Shown here: piece after piece, positions 1 through 10,656 of the stretch | How the letters are laid out: every line of letters begins with the position of its first letter | Position numbering within the stretch: position 1 is the stretch's first letter | Assembly (NCBI GenBank): GCA_038501625.1 | Contig: JAZAYU010000199.1 | Location: forward strand, 372,001-436,000 | DNA: 64,000 nucleotides | Reading direction: 5' to 3' | From: Corbicula japonica | Taxonomy: Eukaryota; Mollusca; Bivalvia; Venerida; Cyrenidae | Made by a program: the position numbers and the translations under genes | Notes under the pieces: model-generated | Database searches by the model: none | Told to the model about the DNA's origin: nothing | What the model saw: the letters and a program-made list of their open reading frames with translations, nothing else

Positions 1-393
1 GTCACACCAGACGTCAAATACCAGTTAACAGTCTATACACAGACGTAATCGAACACATCACCTTACTCGACTTGTCACACCGGACGTCAAATACCAGTTA
101 ACAAATTTATACACAGACGTAATCGAACACATCACCTTACTCGACTTGTCACACCAGACGTTAAATACCAGTTAACAGTCTATACAGATACGTATCGAAC
201 ACATCACCTTACTCGACTTGTCACACCAGACGTTAAATACCAGTTAACAGTCTATACAGATACGTATCGAACACATAACCTTAATCGACCAGTCACACCA
301 GACGTCAAATACCAGTTAACAGTCTATACACATACGTAACGAACACATCACCTTACTCGACCAGTCACACCAGACGTCAAATATTCGTTATCA
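1..393. repeat. 72-74 bp tandem repeat array (5+ copies)
   Basis: Units start at about 1, 74, 148, 220, 292 and 364, each opening with GTCACACC(A/G)GACGT and containing ACCAGTTAACA and CGAACACATCACCTTA. The array runs off the left edge, so its true length is unknown. It ends abruptly at the truncated 5' side of the reverse transcriptase relic that follows. Units differ by scattered substitutions and 1-2 base indels. Confidence 0.9.
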
Positions 394-1290
394 GTCGTTT
401 CATAATTTAATAAGAGACAAGCTCACCAGTCTCATTGAAAAAAACGTTTGCTAGAGAAAATAAAATCTCGTCGCTTGTAATGATCATAGGGCATTTTACA
501 GGTAGTTCTTATGATAATTATACTTTATGGACTTGTCAAGTGCTAATAGAGTCCTAACTTTCGTACTGGATAATATTTATTTTAGATTTGGTACCTCTTA
601 TCATAAACAAGTAATAGGCATCCCAATGGGTACTAATTGTGCACCCCTTGTTGCTGATCTGATTTTATACTTGTTATCAAAGAGACTTTATGTTCTCTCT
701 TTCTAACGAACATCAAGGTGGTATCATTACAGGTTTTAACAACACCTCGAGGTACCTTGATGATTTATTAAATATAGATAAAAACCATTTTCCATATCCT
801 AAAGAACTACAACTTAATAAAGCGAACTCTTCAGAAAATCAAGCAACCTTTTTTAAATTTGTCCATTGAAAATGGTTAAGTCACTACTAAAATATATGAT
901 AAAAGAGATGATTTTAATTTTAATAGTAAATTTTCAGTTTTTAGACGGCGATGTTCCACTTGCAACATCCTATGGGGTTTATATCACACAGCTTGTTCAC
1001 TTTTCAAGAGCTCGCAATGATGTTAATGATTTTTGATGAACGAAATTTTTGCATTACAGAAAAAACTTTAAAAACAAGGTTATCGGTATCACATATTAAG
1101 GAAAACCTTTTGCAAGCTTCTTCGCCGATACTCTGATCTAATTCATAAATATTATTACATTATTTTATAAACTTAAGAAGATAAAAGACAATGTTAATTT
1201 CTCCCGGTTTTTCGTAAAACCATCAGTATATTTAAAAAAAGAAAGGTTGCCAAAATGATATTTAACAGAGCTCTGCAGGACTGGTGATTA
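394..1290 (+). pseudogene. Penelope-like reverse transcriptase relic, 5'-truncated
   Basis: Conceptual translation in shifting frames matches, block by block, the better preserved minus-strand copy at 17859-19756. Recognisable blocks are LTSLIEKNVC near 420-452, IGIPMGTNCAPLVADLIL near 616-670, and SRYLDDLLNID near 745-783, the last carrying the RT motif C aspartates. These are followed by the KIYDKRDDFNFN block near 890-925, FLDGDVP near 938-958, and CITEKTLKTRLSVSHIKENL near 1050-1110. Several frameshifts break the frame between blocks. The fingers region is missing; the 72-74 bp array abuts the truncation. This RT family is abundant in mollusc and cnidarian genomes. Assigning it to the Penelope-like elements is my inference from family recognition, not from a GIY-YIG domain seen here. 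Confidence 0.8.
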
Positions 1291-1299
1291 AAATAGTTG

Positions 1300-1540
1300 A
1301 AAAGGGAACTTTCAAGACCCTCGACCACGACAAATATGAAAATATTGCAGGCTCGGTTTGATTGAGCCTGTTCATGGGCAGTAATGGAAATGCTTATTAC
1401 TGCCACGCCGCCTAGCCCCGGGTTGAGCGCAACTCAATATTTACCTCAATAAACAATACAAATTTGATCCATTCCAAACGATGGTGTGCATATGGCGGTG
1501 AACATGGAACCTTCAATGCGATATTTTCAGATTAATTATA
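1300..1540 (-). repeat. Dispersed repeat family B, copy 1
   Basis: It contains two self-complementary blocks shared with copies near 19975, 34690, 43630 and 63440: a hairpin around GGCTCGGTTTGATTGAGCC and one around CAGTAATGG...TTACTG. It also shares the GTTGAGCGCAACTCAATATTTACC and CGATGGTGTGCATATGGCGG stretches with the copy near 63.5 kb in reverse orientation. No coding potential is seen. The class is unknown; terminal hairpins and lack of clear TIRs leave a SINE-like or Helitron-like origin open. Confidence 0.6.
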
Positions 1541-1711
1541 AAGGCTTATTAATACTCACTTTCACGTACACCCATCGAACGCTGATGAACAGCGGAAGCC
1601 ACGGCCTGTCTGGACCTTTACCGACTACCAACTAATTGTTTTTTTGTTTTTGTTTATCACTGTAGTGAAAAAGTAATAGTCACCCTGGGCAAGATCAGAG
1701 AATATCGTGTA

Positions 1712-1800
1712 TGTGGAAGAACTCGAACCCTTTCCTTCAGAAATGGTGTCCAAATAGCAGACTAAAGCGCAGGTGCTTTGTCATGCAACTGGAATGGGTG
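1712..1800 (-). repeat. tRNA-derived SINE-like fragment
   Basis: On the minus strand the segment reads like a degenerate tRNA: an A-box region around TGACAAAGCACCTGC is followed about 45 bases later by GGGTTCGAGTTC, a good match to the pol III B box (GGTTCRANNCC). Arms do not pair well enough for a functional tRNA. I read it as the head of an old tRNA-derived SINE; chance resemblance is possible. Confidence 0.35.
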
Positions 1801-2292
1801 CTTAAACTCAGTTTATAGGCGATGTTTGAAAGATATTAACATTTCTTTTAAACCCTTTTCTTTATAAAATATATTTTCCATTTGATATAAGTATTGATCT
1901 ATCTTTTTGCACTGAAGGGTTGGCGACAGATTGTGGTAGCCCTTATTTTGTTGTTATTTTTTTTGGGTCTGCACAAAAAGTGTACTCATGTCTTGTCTCA
2001 GGTAATAGTGTCAGGAAACTGCTTTCTTTACAATGTTTGGACATATTTTAGATGTTATCTGGCAGTTTTAAATCCGACATGTTTTTAATTGTCTGATAAA
2101 AAAAAATTGAATAACAAAATTATATATTTAAAAAACGTTTTAGAATTTGGAATACGCTTACGGCTGAAATACCAACATTCTATAATACTACAGGAGCTAT
2201 CTTATAAACAGTTAGTCTGGCGTTAGACTTTACCATCACATGCTATTTAAACCATAGTGTTATAAGTAGCAGTACAATGACTTCCTGGTCCC
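1801..2292. other. No recognisable feature
   Basis: AT-rich sequence. A 64-codon open frame at 1894-2088 is hydrophobic but has no recognisable motif or splice context, and I do not regard it as a gene. Confidence 0.5.
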
Positions 2293-2428
2293 AAGGTTCT
2301 ACAACTGAGCATGGAAACCAGTCTCGAATCTCGAGCATCTGATTGGCTGAAATGGCAACCAGTCGCCATTTAAGCCAATCAGATGCTTGAGATTTGAGAC
2401 TGGTTTCAAATATCAGCTTTATAACCTT
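2293..2428. mobile_element. 135-bp palindromic fold-back MITE (family P), copy 1
   Basis: The segment is an imperfect palindrome: the left arm includes CATGGAAACCAGTCTC and GCATCTGATTGGCTGAA, and the right arm repeats these inverted. The other copies (3591, 21183, 43678, with damaged ones near 28646 and 30993) share the ends AAGGTTATAAA / TTTATAACCTT. This copy has a diverged left end. It has no coding capacity and as RNA or single-strand DNA would fold into one long hairpin. Confidence 0.85.
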
Positions 2429-3257
2429 CAACCCTGATTTTGGTACATCATAAATGAAATATAAACCGCTTTTATACTTCTAATCCTGCTCGTGACGGTG
2501 GCGTACGACACCTCATTCTGTCCGAACAGCACACAATTCCTCAAAAATCTCCTTCCTTCGCTGGTACACCAAGCTCGAATCGAATCTTAATAAAGGCTCG
2601 GATTTCAGCTGACTTTCACTTCTATTGCAAACCATTTTACAATAAGTGTGAATTATGACATTATGTTGCTTTTATTTGCGATAATATTACAGGACTTTAT
2701 CGTAGGATTTATAGCGGGCGGTGTTCAGCTGCGGATGAATACAGTATAACACGAGCGGGAAGCCTCCAGTGATATAAATCTACGCATCTGAACCACTTAC
2801 CGTGATAAATTCTGCGACACATCACAGGAAGCTATTTATTAATTTAATTCTAACACGGTATCTTTATGCTTTTAAAAGCTTTGACGAAAACGGTTCTACT
2901 TCCCTGAGTTACTATTATTTTTATACTTCAAATTCATCTAATACGATGAAGTTTTATTCATTACACAGTAATACTTTAAGAGGCGTGGTTTTTATTGGTA
3001 ATGGTTTGGTTATTTTCAAAAAATCATTCCTAGAAATATGCATTTGAAAAATAAAAATGTCCAGGGAAGGATGTAGTTTAAGTTGTTTAAGTTGTTTAGA
3101 ATCTTGAATGCCTAATTTCACATAACCTCATTACTTTTAGATTTATATCTGATAATACGTATTATTATGTTATGGAATAACGATATTGAGTATTTAACAT
3201 CAACAACGCTATGTTTAAAAGTCTTCTATGGCATTCTTTACAAGACATTGTTTATTT
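2429..3257. other. No recognisable feature
   Basis: Non-coding AT-rich sequence. An 81-codon open frame at 2802-3047 shows no domain, no splice consensus and no repeated match elsewhere in the window. Confidence 0.5.
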
Positions 3258-3507
3258 GGGGCGCGTCACGGGAAAAGGTACATTCGGACAGTTGACGTCA
3301 ATCTTTGAGATGACGTCATAATTTGAAAAGACGACAATATTTATTATGCATTTCGCGGTAAAAATACCATTTTATTGTCAAAATGTGTAACAAAATCAAA
3401 TTTAAGTTATAAAAAAATGATTTATAGTTGTTAGTTCATTCTTAATTTAGTAAAAACTAAAATATTACATAAAATGACCGGAGGTACCTTTTCCCGTGAC
3501 GTGCCCC
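3258..3507. mobile_element. 250-bp TIR MITE (family M), copy 1
   Basis: Inverted ends GGGGCGCGTCACGGGAAAAG and the complement CTTTTCCCGTGACGTGCCCC bound 250 bp of AT-rich sequence with GACGTCA motifs near both ends. A second copy with the same ends lies at 15392-15634 and a degenerate right half near 23018. It is non-coding. The flanking bases TTTAT / ATTTAT may be a degenerate target duplication. Confidence 0.85.
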
Positions 3508-3590
3508 ATTTATCATGTTTTAACGATCTTTATCAGCATTTAATGAAAACATCCAAGAAATGTGTAGAGGACATTTTTACGTCAGTGTCC

Positions 3591-3725
3591 AAGGTTATAA
3601 AACTGAGCATGGAAACCAGTCTCAAATCGCAAGCATCTGATTGGCTGAAATGGCGACAGTCGCCATTTCAGCCAATCAGATGCTTGAGATTTGAGACAGG
3701 TTTCCAAACTCAGTTTTATAACCTT
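3591..3725. mobile_element. 135-bp palindromic fold-back MITE (family P), copy 2
   Basis: A near-perfect palindrome with ends AAGGTTATAAA / TTTATAACCTT and centre GGCGACAGTCGCC. The arms carry CAAGCATCTGATTGG and its complement. It lies 84 bases after the family M MITE. Confidence 0.9.
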
Positions 3726-3892
3726 CAGCCCAGGCCTCCTAGTGAAACCTTTAAAATATGTAATTTTAGAGCAAAATTTTAAAACATTTTAATATTTTGA
3801 AAATAGAACACCTCTAAAACGGCCAAATAGCCTGTAAGTTTCATTAAACATGTTACAAACCTTTTTTTTGGTTTAGACGTTACGGGCCTGAA

Positions 3893-4353
3893 ATGGGCCA
3901 ATACGAATTAAATCACGTCCTTTTAAAAATAAATATGCCGCCATTTTGGACTATCTATAAGTCGATATTTATGGATATTTTCGGATAAAAATCGTAATAG
4001 ACAGCGTGACTTCGTTCCCAAGAAGTGAAGTTAAACAAAGTTGTAGAGGATGGGTCTATGTTGCCACTTTTGGTGATATCATTCTGTGTAATAGAAATCT
4101 TTATGTTTATCTTACTCGCTAGTACAACAACAACGCGGATGTCTGCAGCAAGAATTCCGGAAACTAAGGCGAACTTTAAGGGATTGATATTGATTGCCAT
4201 TGTAAAATGTGTTTGGCTCTGAACATCTATTTGTGTAATGCCAATAAAAATTTGACTTGACTTGATTTGAGAAAGCGTATTAAGCATTACATTGCAAAAG
4301 GGATCAAAGCTTAGTTTGGATAACTTACCGACACGTTGAATTGAGTATTACAT
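3893..4353. repeat. Local segmental duplication, unit 1
   Basis: This unit and 4523-4904 share ordered blocks: CCAATA(C/T)GAATTAAATCAC-like start, ATGCCGCCATTTTGGA, GTCTATGTTGCC, AACAACAACGCGGATGTCTG and GGATCAAAGCTT. Unit 1 is about 80 bases longer because of the insertion described at 4176-4266. Open frames on both strands here (110 and 65 codons) are not conserved in unit 2 and are unlikely to be genes. Confidence 0.8.
4176..4266 (+). mobile_element. Probable LINE/SINE 3' tail inserted in duplication unit 1
   Basis: The segment ends AATAAAAATTTGACTTGAC followed by TTGATTT, resembling the short-repeat 3' ends of CR1-like non-LTR elements. Unit 2 of the duplication lacks most of it at the equivalent place near 4812, so it is either an insertion in unit 1 or a deletion in unit 2. 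Confidence 0.45.
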
Positions 4354-4522
4354 ATTATTAATTAACTAAAACAATATTGACACAATATGTAAAATTCGGT
4401 CCACCTTATATGGGTTGCACTCAATTCATATGAAATTTCAACAGGGCCAATACGAGATAACCTGGGCCAATACGGGTTTTACTGAGCCAATATGAGATCG
4501 CATGATTCTGATTGGATAATGA

Positions 4523-4904
4523 ACTGGTCCAATATGGATTAAATCACTTCCTTTTAAAAACAAAAATGCCGCCATTTTGGAATTTCTAAGTCGAATTTTT
4601 ATGGATAAAAATGATAATAGATAGTGTGACTTTGGACACGAGGTGCATTTATTCAAAGCGGCAGAGGATAAGTCTATGTTGCCGCTTTTGGTCGTTTCTT
4701 TCTGTGTAATGAAAATCTTTGAGTTTATCTAACTCATCAGTACAACAACAACGCGGATGTCTGCAGCAAGAATTCTTGAAACTAAAAAACAGTTACTTTT
4801 AAGGGATTACTCTTGATTTGAGCAAGTATATTCAGAAAAATTTTGCAAAAAGGATCAAAGCTTCGTTTGGATAACTTACAGACATGATAAATTGAGTATT
4901 ACAT
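4523..4904. repeat. Local segmental duplication, unit 2
   Basis: The second unit of the tandem duplication described at 3893-4353, moderately diverged, with an offset of about 550-630 bases depending on the indel. Non-coding. Confidence 0.8.
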
Positions 4905-5216
4905 GCGGAATTCGTGGATGGAATGTGCGAAAAAAGAAATTTTTTTGGATATATTTGGATATAAACTAAATTTAGACTGGAAGAACAAGAGAGTTGGCTG
5001 CCACAGTGTGTAGGAATGTTCAGGTTGTTTTTATATTCAAAACAAAACAACCTTCATATCTGCATCTCCATGGTAGCTTATATCAGCCAGGTCACTACTG
5101 GACATAGACTCATTGAAGATGCCAGACATTAGAATCAGAGTTGACACTTCATTTCTTCAGGCCGGTAAATTAGCAAGTCTAGAACTATGCATATTGTGTT
5201 AATTAATAAAATTGTC

Positions 5217-5349
5217 ATTAATCAAGTGAATTCATATTGGCCTTGTTATTGGGTCTCGGGCAGTCATATTAGCCCTCGGCCGAAGGCCGAGGGCTAATAT
5301 GACTGCCCGAGACCCAATAACAAGGCCAATATGAATTCACTTGATTAAT
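5217..5349. mobile_element. 133-bp perfect palindrome (fold-back MITE family Q), copy 1
   Basis: Arms of about 64 bases are perfectly inverted around CTCGGCCGAAGGCCGAG; the outermost bases are ATTAATCAAGTG / CACTTGATTAAT. The arm sequence includes CCAATATGAATTC and GTCTCGGGCAGTCATATTAG. Perfect symmetry suggests recent insertion or gene conversion between arms. Confidence 0.9.
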
Positions 5350-5471
5350 AACATTATACTATTGTAGACTGATTGAAGTTTGTCAGATATTAAAATCAGA
5401 GTCGACAGCTCATCTCTTCAGGTCGGTAAATGAGTAAATGAGTAATTTTAAAGTCTAGAACTATGGATAGT

Positions 5472-5650
5472 TTGATGATATTTATTAATAAAATTGTCAT
5501 TTATCAAGTGAATTCCTATTGACATTGTTATTGGGCCTCGGGCAGGCAGTCATATTAGCCCTCGGTCTTCAGGTAGGGGCCAGTATGACTCCCATTGCCC
5601 CAATAAGAGGGCAAATGTGAATTCAGTTGATTAATGACATTATATATTAT
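5472..5650. mobile_element. Fold-back MITE family Q, degenerate copy 2
   Basis: It shares the flank and left arm of copy 1 (ATCAAGTGAATTC, GTTATTGGGCCTCGGGCAG), but the right arm is diverged and the centre has indels. The upstream flanks of both copies (GGTCGGTAAAT...AGTCTAGAACTATG) are also similar, so the palindrome was duplicated together with neighbouring DNA. Confidence 0.75.
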
Positions 5651-5766
5651 ATATATTTTGTTCAGGCGCGCTAGAAGGCCAGTAACGTTTTATAGTTTAA
5701 TCTCGTACAATAAAAAAGATATTTAAACATCTTGAGTGGGAATTGCTTTTGTGACAAGAAAATTAT

Positions 5767-5821
5767 TAAGTAAATTATTATTATTATTATTATTATTATT
5801 ATTGTTATTTTTATTGTTATT
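5767..5821. repeat. (ATT)n microsatellite
   Basis: About nine uninterrupted ATT/TTA triplets followed by imperfect ATTGTTATTT units. Confidence 0.9.
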
Positions 5822-5939
5822 TACTTCTGGTGAATATCATTCTAATGCAATCTGGATTTTTTACGTAAATGACGTCATATTTTATGACGTGGAAGATTCC
5901 TGATACAAAGCAATCCTATTAATTGACTATTGACTAGTA

Positions 5940-6190
5940 AAAAAGTGAAATATGCATATCAGAAATCGCCACACTCACAACACACAGCCTCACCACGCAG
6001 CGAAAAAACGAGCGGAAGAGGCAGCGTGTTTGTTATCAGTATGTCAATTCAAAAAGACGCCACAAACAATTAACAAAAAGAGAACCTTTGGGGATACCGC
6101 CTTGGAACGGTCAGTGGCAAAACAAATTGACACTGGGGGTTTAAACCAGGTTTTAGGGTGCACCAACCTCACACTTGCCCTAAAACTACT
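5940..6190 (+). repeat. Dispersed repeat family A, copy 1 (5' half)
   Basis: It starts with the family A head AAAGTGAAATATGCATATCA and proceeds through the core ACCGCCTTGGAACGGTCAGT, GTTTAAACCAGGTT and GGTGCACCAACCTCACACTT. It diverges after about 6185, before the tail seen in complete copies (17339, 20750). Open frames across it are shared by other family A copies only because the DNA repeats; I see no conserved protein. Confidence 0.85.
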
Positions 6191-6199
6191 ACTGTATGT

Positions 6200-7479
6200 A
6201 AAAGACATAAGAACGATAAGGTTGCTTAAAGAAACAAACCGCAATGGAATGCGAAGATACAGTGTAGCATAAAGTTCATTTTATTTAATATATTATCGCA
6301 ACCTCTACACAGGCAGCGATTGGGACGTCACAAACCACATGACGATGATAAATGTCATGTGACAAATTCAAAACGAACACTTTTAACGTTTCCTAACAGT
6401 ATTATTTTATTTTCCTGTAATATTTTATTATTTTTGATGAATACTGTGGAAAAAAAAATTCTGTTAGGATTGTCCAATTTGGCAGTGGTTACAGTCCTTG
6501 AAAGAGGAAGTAACGGCTGTATGGATTATTGTATCATCATTGAGCATCCTTTGGTGGAAGGACGTTTTCTGCGGTACAACAAGGGTTGTTTCCCTGTGGG
6601 TAATAGTTGATCACAACAATCCCACCAGCTTTGCCAATGCCGATCTCCCTGGTCTTTTTCCAAACTAACGCCGTGAAATGTCCTGAAATTATAGGTTTAA
6701 TTGTTTGTTTTGATATGCTAAGAATGATAATACATATTTAAGGAATTTCCAGCGACGGGGTAGCCATGTAAGTCCGAGCACGCTTCCCACAGAGCTTGCC
6801 GGGACACAACCAAACAAGGTCACGTGGCTCACACCTTTGAACGTGATCACCAATTAATGACATGCGTAACCGAGAAATTACTGATACCGGTACATTGTTC
6901 CTGTTCAGCACTCAACGATCTATATATAAAGCCGGGCCACATGGTACTCAACATTCGCTATAAACCTCTATTTAAAGCCGGGCCAAAATTCCCCTGATAA
7001 AAGAGCTTCTGTGTATATAAAACGAGATCGCGTTTGTAAACCCGTAGCCTAGCCTTTAACTCCAAGAAATCTATCGAATGAGCTAGTCGATAAAACCATT
7101 AACAGTTGCGCGGCTGATCTTAGTAAACCTGGTCATTCTTACATGACATATGAAATGAAATTATATTTAATTTAGTTTAAACTGATAGAATACAACTGGT
7201 TGCAAGGTGTTGATAAAAATCAGGGGTAGAATCTGAATGCGTGCAATCTGTGATATAAAATAAAAATAACCAATAATTTGTGACTGTCTTGCAAGATTTG
7301 TTTGTGATTTTGCAAAGAAGAAAAATTGGAAATCTTTTAAGTCAACTTCTTGAATGAGGACAAAATCAAAAACGTGTTAGAACATTTAACAAAAACAACT
7401 TACCAACTTTATACCAAACTACGTTCCCGGGATGTTCATAATAACCCGACTCTCGGTAAATCTTTTCCTCGTTTGTGTA
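6200..7479. other. No recognisable gene
   Basis: AT-rich sequence with small open frames (for example 6320-6610, 96 codons) lacking motifs. A short local repeat of AAAGCCGGGCCA occurs near 6930 and 6974. Confidence 0.5.
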
Positions 7480-7605
7480 GAACATGTCGACAAATTCTGT
7501 CGCTGTCAAGTAAAAATAGTATATATTCTAACTTGTGTGACATATTGCATGACGAGTAAAACATGTCAACAAATTCTGTCGCTGTCAAGTTAAAATAGTA
7601 CGCGA
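7480..7605. repeat. 78-bp minisatellite, about 1.6 units
   Basis: Unit landmarks are GACAAATTCTGTCGCTGTCA, AAAAATAGTA and TTCTAACTTGTGTGACATAT followed by GCATGACGAGTAAAA. Further single or partial units lie at 9893-9972 and 10447-10505, so the motif is both tandem and dispersed. Confidence 0.8.
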
Positions 7606-8972
7606 GCTCTAGCGAGCGAGCCCCCAAAGGGTGCTCGCGAGCGTTTACGGTAACATGCGTATGTATCCGAAACTCCAAACCTTCTTAAACTGTAAACAGA
7701 ACTACAGGAAGTTGGGTGACTTCACACCGGTTTTTTGTCTGGTCTACCTGCCCTCAACACTACTGTTAGCTGTACGACGGGAACCAGGCAGTGGTTAATT
7801 AGAGTTATGCACCCCTTGGTTTCAAATTTTTATTAAACATTTTTGTTTTTGTTTTTAATTAGAAGAATAGTCAACATAATGCATTTGTAACACAAAATAT
7901 ACAATCATGTTTATAGTTTGTTTTTTTTAAATAAAAATATACATATGACGTAATGTCGGAGATCAATCGCGCGCGCAACTATCAAATCAGACCGAGGCTG
8001 TCAAAACACCATCAACCTTTACGTCCGCGCCAGTAAATTTAGCGTTTCAGGCTTCCTGACAGATCTTTGTGAATGCTTTAAGGTAGATTTCATTATGTTT
8101 GTATATGTGTTTGTCAAATATATGCGAACTGTCGACCCATTGTTTCTCACTTTCCTATCTGCAGTGCATTAGCATTTTGTTTACATGAATATGCGATTCT
8201 CCCCATAAAGATTCGCCCCATGCTGAAGTCATTATCAGAAAAGTTTGATTTATTCGATAAAATAAGTGTAATTAATTCTAATTTTCTGGTCACTGACAAA
8301 CAAAAATATGCATTTTGACATTTTTAATAACAATCAATAAGATTGAGTTTACTTTCATTTTCCTCAGAATGAGCCTGAGGTGGCCAAAAAAGGCAAAATA
8401 CAAAATGGAAAAGAGTTGGCAAAAACAACTGAACAAAAGATTTTTGCTCATAAACAATAAGAAATTTGATGTTCATGATATTCTAGAAGATGGTGACTTT
8501 TTTCATATAGATTTCTACAGCTCAATAGCATTCCACACCATAATGTCAAAATATCATACATTATTATAGTTTGTCCCAGCTCATTTGTGACAACCTAAAA
8601 GAGGCGATTTCTTAAAAAATCTAAAAACTAATTCTGCAAATTCCTGGATTTTTCTTTCAAACAGATATCAAGCTTAAAATCGCAAAATTAAAATTGTCTA
8701 TGGTGTGCTGCCATTGTTTACAGTTCCTGTATTGATCTCCATTTTCTGAGGCAACGCGTGACGTCATCGCGATTGAAACAGAGCGGGGAAGTCAAACTGA
8801 TTTTAATTTCTTAATCACTCTTGCAAAGCGCAGTACAATCTATAATATTGTAAGAAAATTACAGACATATTTTTATACCCTCATTGTACAATGGATTTAC
8901 AAACACGAGGAATCACATGTTAGATTGTGGTGCTTCTAAAATCATCATTAGCGTTATTTTTTTTAATTATTA
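7606..8972. other. No recognisable gene
   Basis: AT-rich sequence; the 84-codon frame at 8315-8569 is lysine- and phenylalanine-rich without a recognisable domain. No tandem repeats or TIRs found by eye. Confidence 0.45.
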
Positions 8973-9150
8973 CAGTCAAACCTTCTTAAACAGCCACCCA
9001 AGGGAGTGACAAAAAGTGGCTGTTTAAGACAGATTGCTGCTTAAGACAGGTGAAAATTAGAACAACGTGTCAGTTTAGGACATATTCAAACTGGCTGTTT
9101 AAGACATGTGGTTGCTATTTGCAGGTGGATGCTAAAGACAGGTTTGACTA
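8973..9150. mobile_element. 178-bp TIR MITE
   Basis: Ends TACAGTCAAACCTTCTTAA and AAGACAGGTTTGACTATA are inverted complements with mismatches. The interior repeats GGCTGTTTAAGACA in both orientations. Flanking TA dinucleotides are compatible with a TA target duplication. It is non-coding. Confidence 0.7.
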
Positions 9151-9892
9151 TACCTTTTTCATATGCCAGAAACATTTATTGCATTTTGTGCAACGGTATT
9201 GTGCGCCCTATAGTTAAATATAGTTTATCTTGTATCTGTGTGCATCCATTATATTGTCTATCGTGCATTTTGTTATTTACATATGCCTATTTTGATGCAG
9301 TCATGCCTGAAATGGGAACCTTAATGCAAATATTTTTTAATAATACTTTTTTTTTGATGATTCCAGTATATCAGTAAAATTAGATTATTATCATGTGTTA
9401 TTCTGTGTATTAACTAAGCAATTGTGCTATTACCAGCATTTCGATATTAGCTTTAGGCTTGTACATAAAAGAAGAACCAAAACAAAATAGGCAACTGCAC
9501 CATCGTCGGGTCCCAAGCCCCGAGTGTGAAAGCAGGAGGGACTATTTTGTTTACATATTAATATTTATGTGGCAGTTTTGGGTTGGAAAGAATAGCCTTG
9601 ACCAGGACTTGATAGTGATGCTCTGTCAGCTACCAAGGCCGCCTGAAGGAAATCTACAACTGTAACAGTTTAATTTTTGAAGTGTTATAATCAGAATAAA
9701 GACAGTAAAATGCATTGCTTGTTGCTAAAGTTGCTAACAACCCAAATAAAAGCTTTTTTGTTACATTTTGGTTTATTAAATTGTAGTTCAAGATGTTTCC
9801 AGTCATTCAGAAGCAGCAAGCTAAAAAGTTTTCTTGAATAAAAGAGTTTTGCACTAGAGGTCGCATTGAGGCAGTGCCTTAGTTCATATTAT
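9151..9892. other. No recognisable gene
   Basis: AT-rich; open frames at 9108-9377 and 9459-9665 have no recognisable motif. Confidence 0.45.
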
Positions 9893-9972
9893 ATATTCTA
9901 ACTTGTGTGACATATTGCATGACGAGTAAAACATGTCGACAAATTCTGTCGCTGTCAAATAAAAATAGTATG
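9893..9972. repeat. 78-bp minisatellite unit, dispersed copy
   Basis: A single unit nearly identical to the one ending near 7600 (TTCTAACTTGTGTGACATAT through GTCGCTGTCAAATAAAAATA). A further partial unit is at 10447-10505. Confidence 0.8.
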
Positions 9973-10154
9973 TAAAATATATATCATCATCAATAGATTA
10001 GAAAAATACTTCACACAAATTTGGCATCAAAAAGCCTGTGTGGGACTGATGCAACGTCAGACGTCAATTATGACGTCATTGACGTCATACAAACATTTCT
10101 CTTAACTTCCTGTATGTATATTGTGATAATAAGAAAATGTAAGCTTGTTGTGGC

Positions 10155-10197
10155 AATTTCAACTGAAGAAGGCCGATGGCCGAAACGTTTTGAAATT
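10155..10197 (+). ncRNA. Hammerhead-ribozyme-like motif
   Basis: CTGAAGA at 10163-10169 matches the conserved CUGANGA core. A 4-bp stem GGCC-GAT-GGCC at 10071+100 (10171-10181) acts as helix II, and GAAA follows at 10182-10185. Outer arms AATTTCAA (10155-10162) and TTGAAATT (10190-10197) are perfectly complementary and could form helix I. There is one extra A before helix II, and helix III is reduced to CGTT. Penelope-like elements are known to carry minimal type I hammerheads in their terminal repeats, so this may be the remnant of such an end. Catalytic activity is doubtful on sequence alone. Confidence 0.45.
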
Positions 10198-10215
10198 AAA
10201 GAGTTTGGCTAGATT

Positions 10216-10416
10216 ACACTTTAGCGGGCACAGGTCGGCCATGTTGTTGTTTACAATGTCAGCCATTTTGAATCTCCTGTCAAACTCTTTTCAAAAAGCC
10301 TAGCGGCGTTTGAGCGATAAAAAGCAGGGGTGTGGGGGCGGCAGCCCCCATAAAAAAAACAATTACTAGACTCAGTCACGTGAATATTCACGTAAATTAG
10401 CGCCCGCTAAAGTGCA
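10216..10416. mobile_element. 200-bp TIR MITE
   Basis: The left end CACTTTAGCGGGCAC is matched by the inverted right end GCGCCCGCTAAAGTG. The interior has CCATGTTGTTG / CCATTTTG blocks and a CACGTGAATATTCACGT palindrome near the right end. AGAGTTT..CTA occurs on both sides and may be a target duplication. Confidence 0.65.
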
Positions 10417-10656
10417 GTACTCCCAAGAGTTTAACTAAACATGTGAAAAATAGTATGTATTCTAACTTGTGTGACAAATTGTATGACGAGTAAAATGTGT
10501 TGTCAGATATTATTAAAAACAAGAACATTTACTTGACTCAATCAAGTTTTTTTTCATGTTTCTACCGTAGATGTCTATAATATGTGCATGTATAATGGCA
10601 TCGGCGTATGACAACTTAATTGTACACTACACGTGTTACCCTTTTTAATTAATTAA

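Noticed and set aside
1..393. 73-bp array as a CRISPR-like or promoter array
   Set aside because: The whole unit repeats with no variable spacer, as in a minisatellite.
4025..4222. Hydrophobic 65-codon frame as a membrane protein
   Set aside because: It is not preserved in the duplicated unit at 4523-4904 and has no other support.
5952..6272. Recurring frames with the peptide LERSVAKQIATGGLNQVLGC in several places as a conserved protein
   Set aside because: They come from the DNA core of repeat family A; both strands and several frames are open in different copies and frames break freely between copies.
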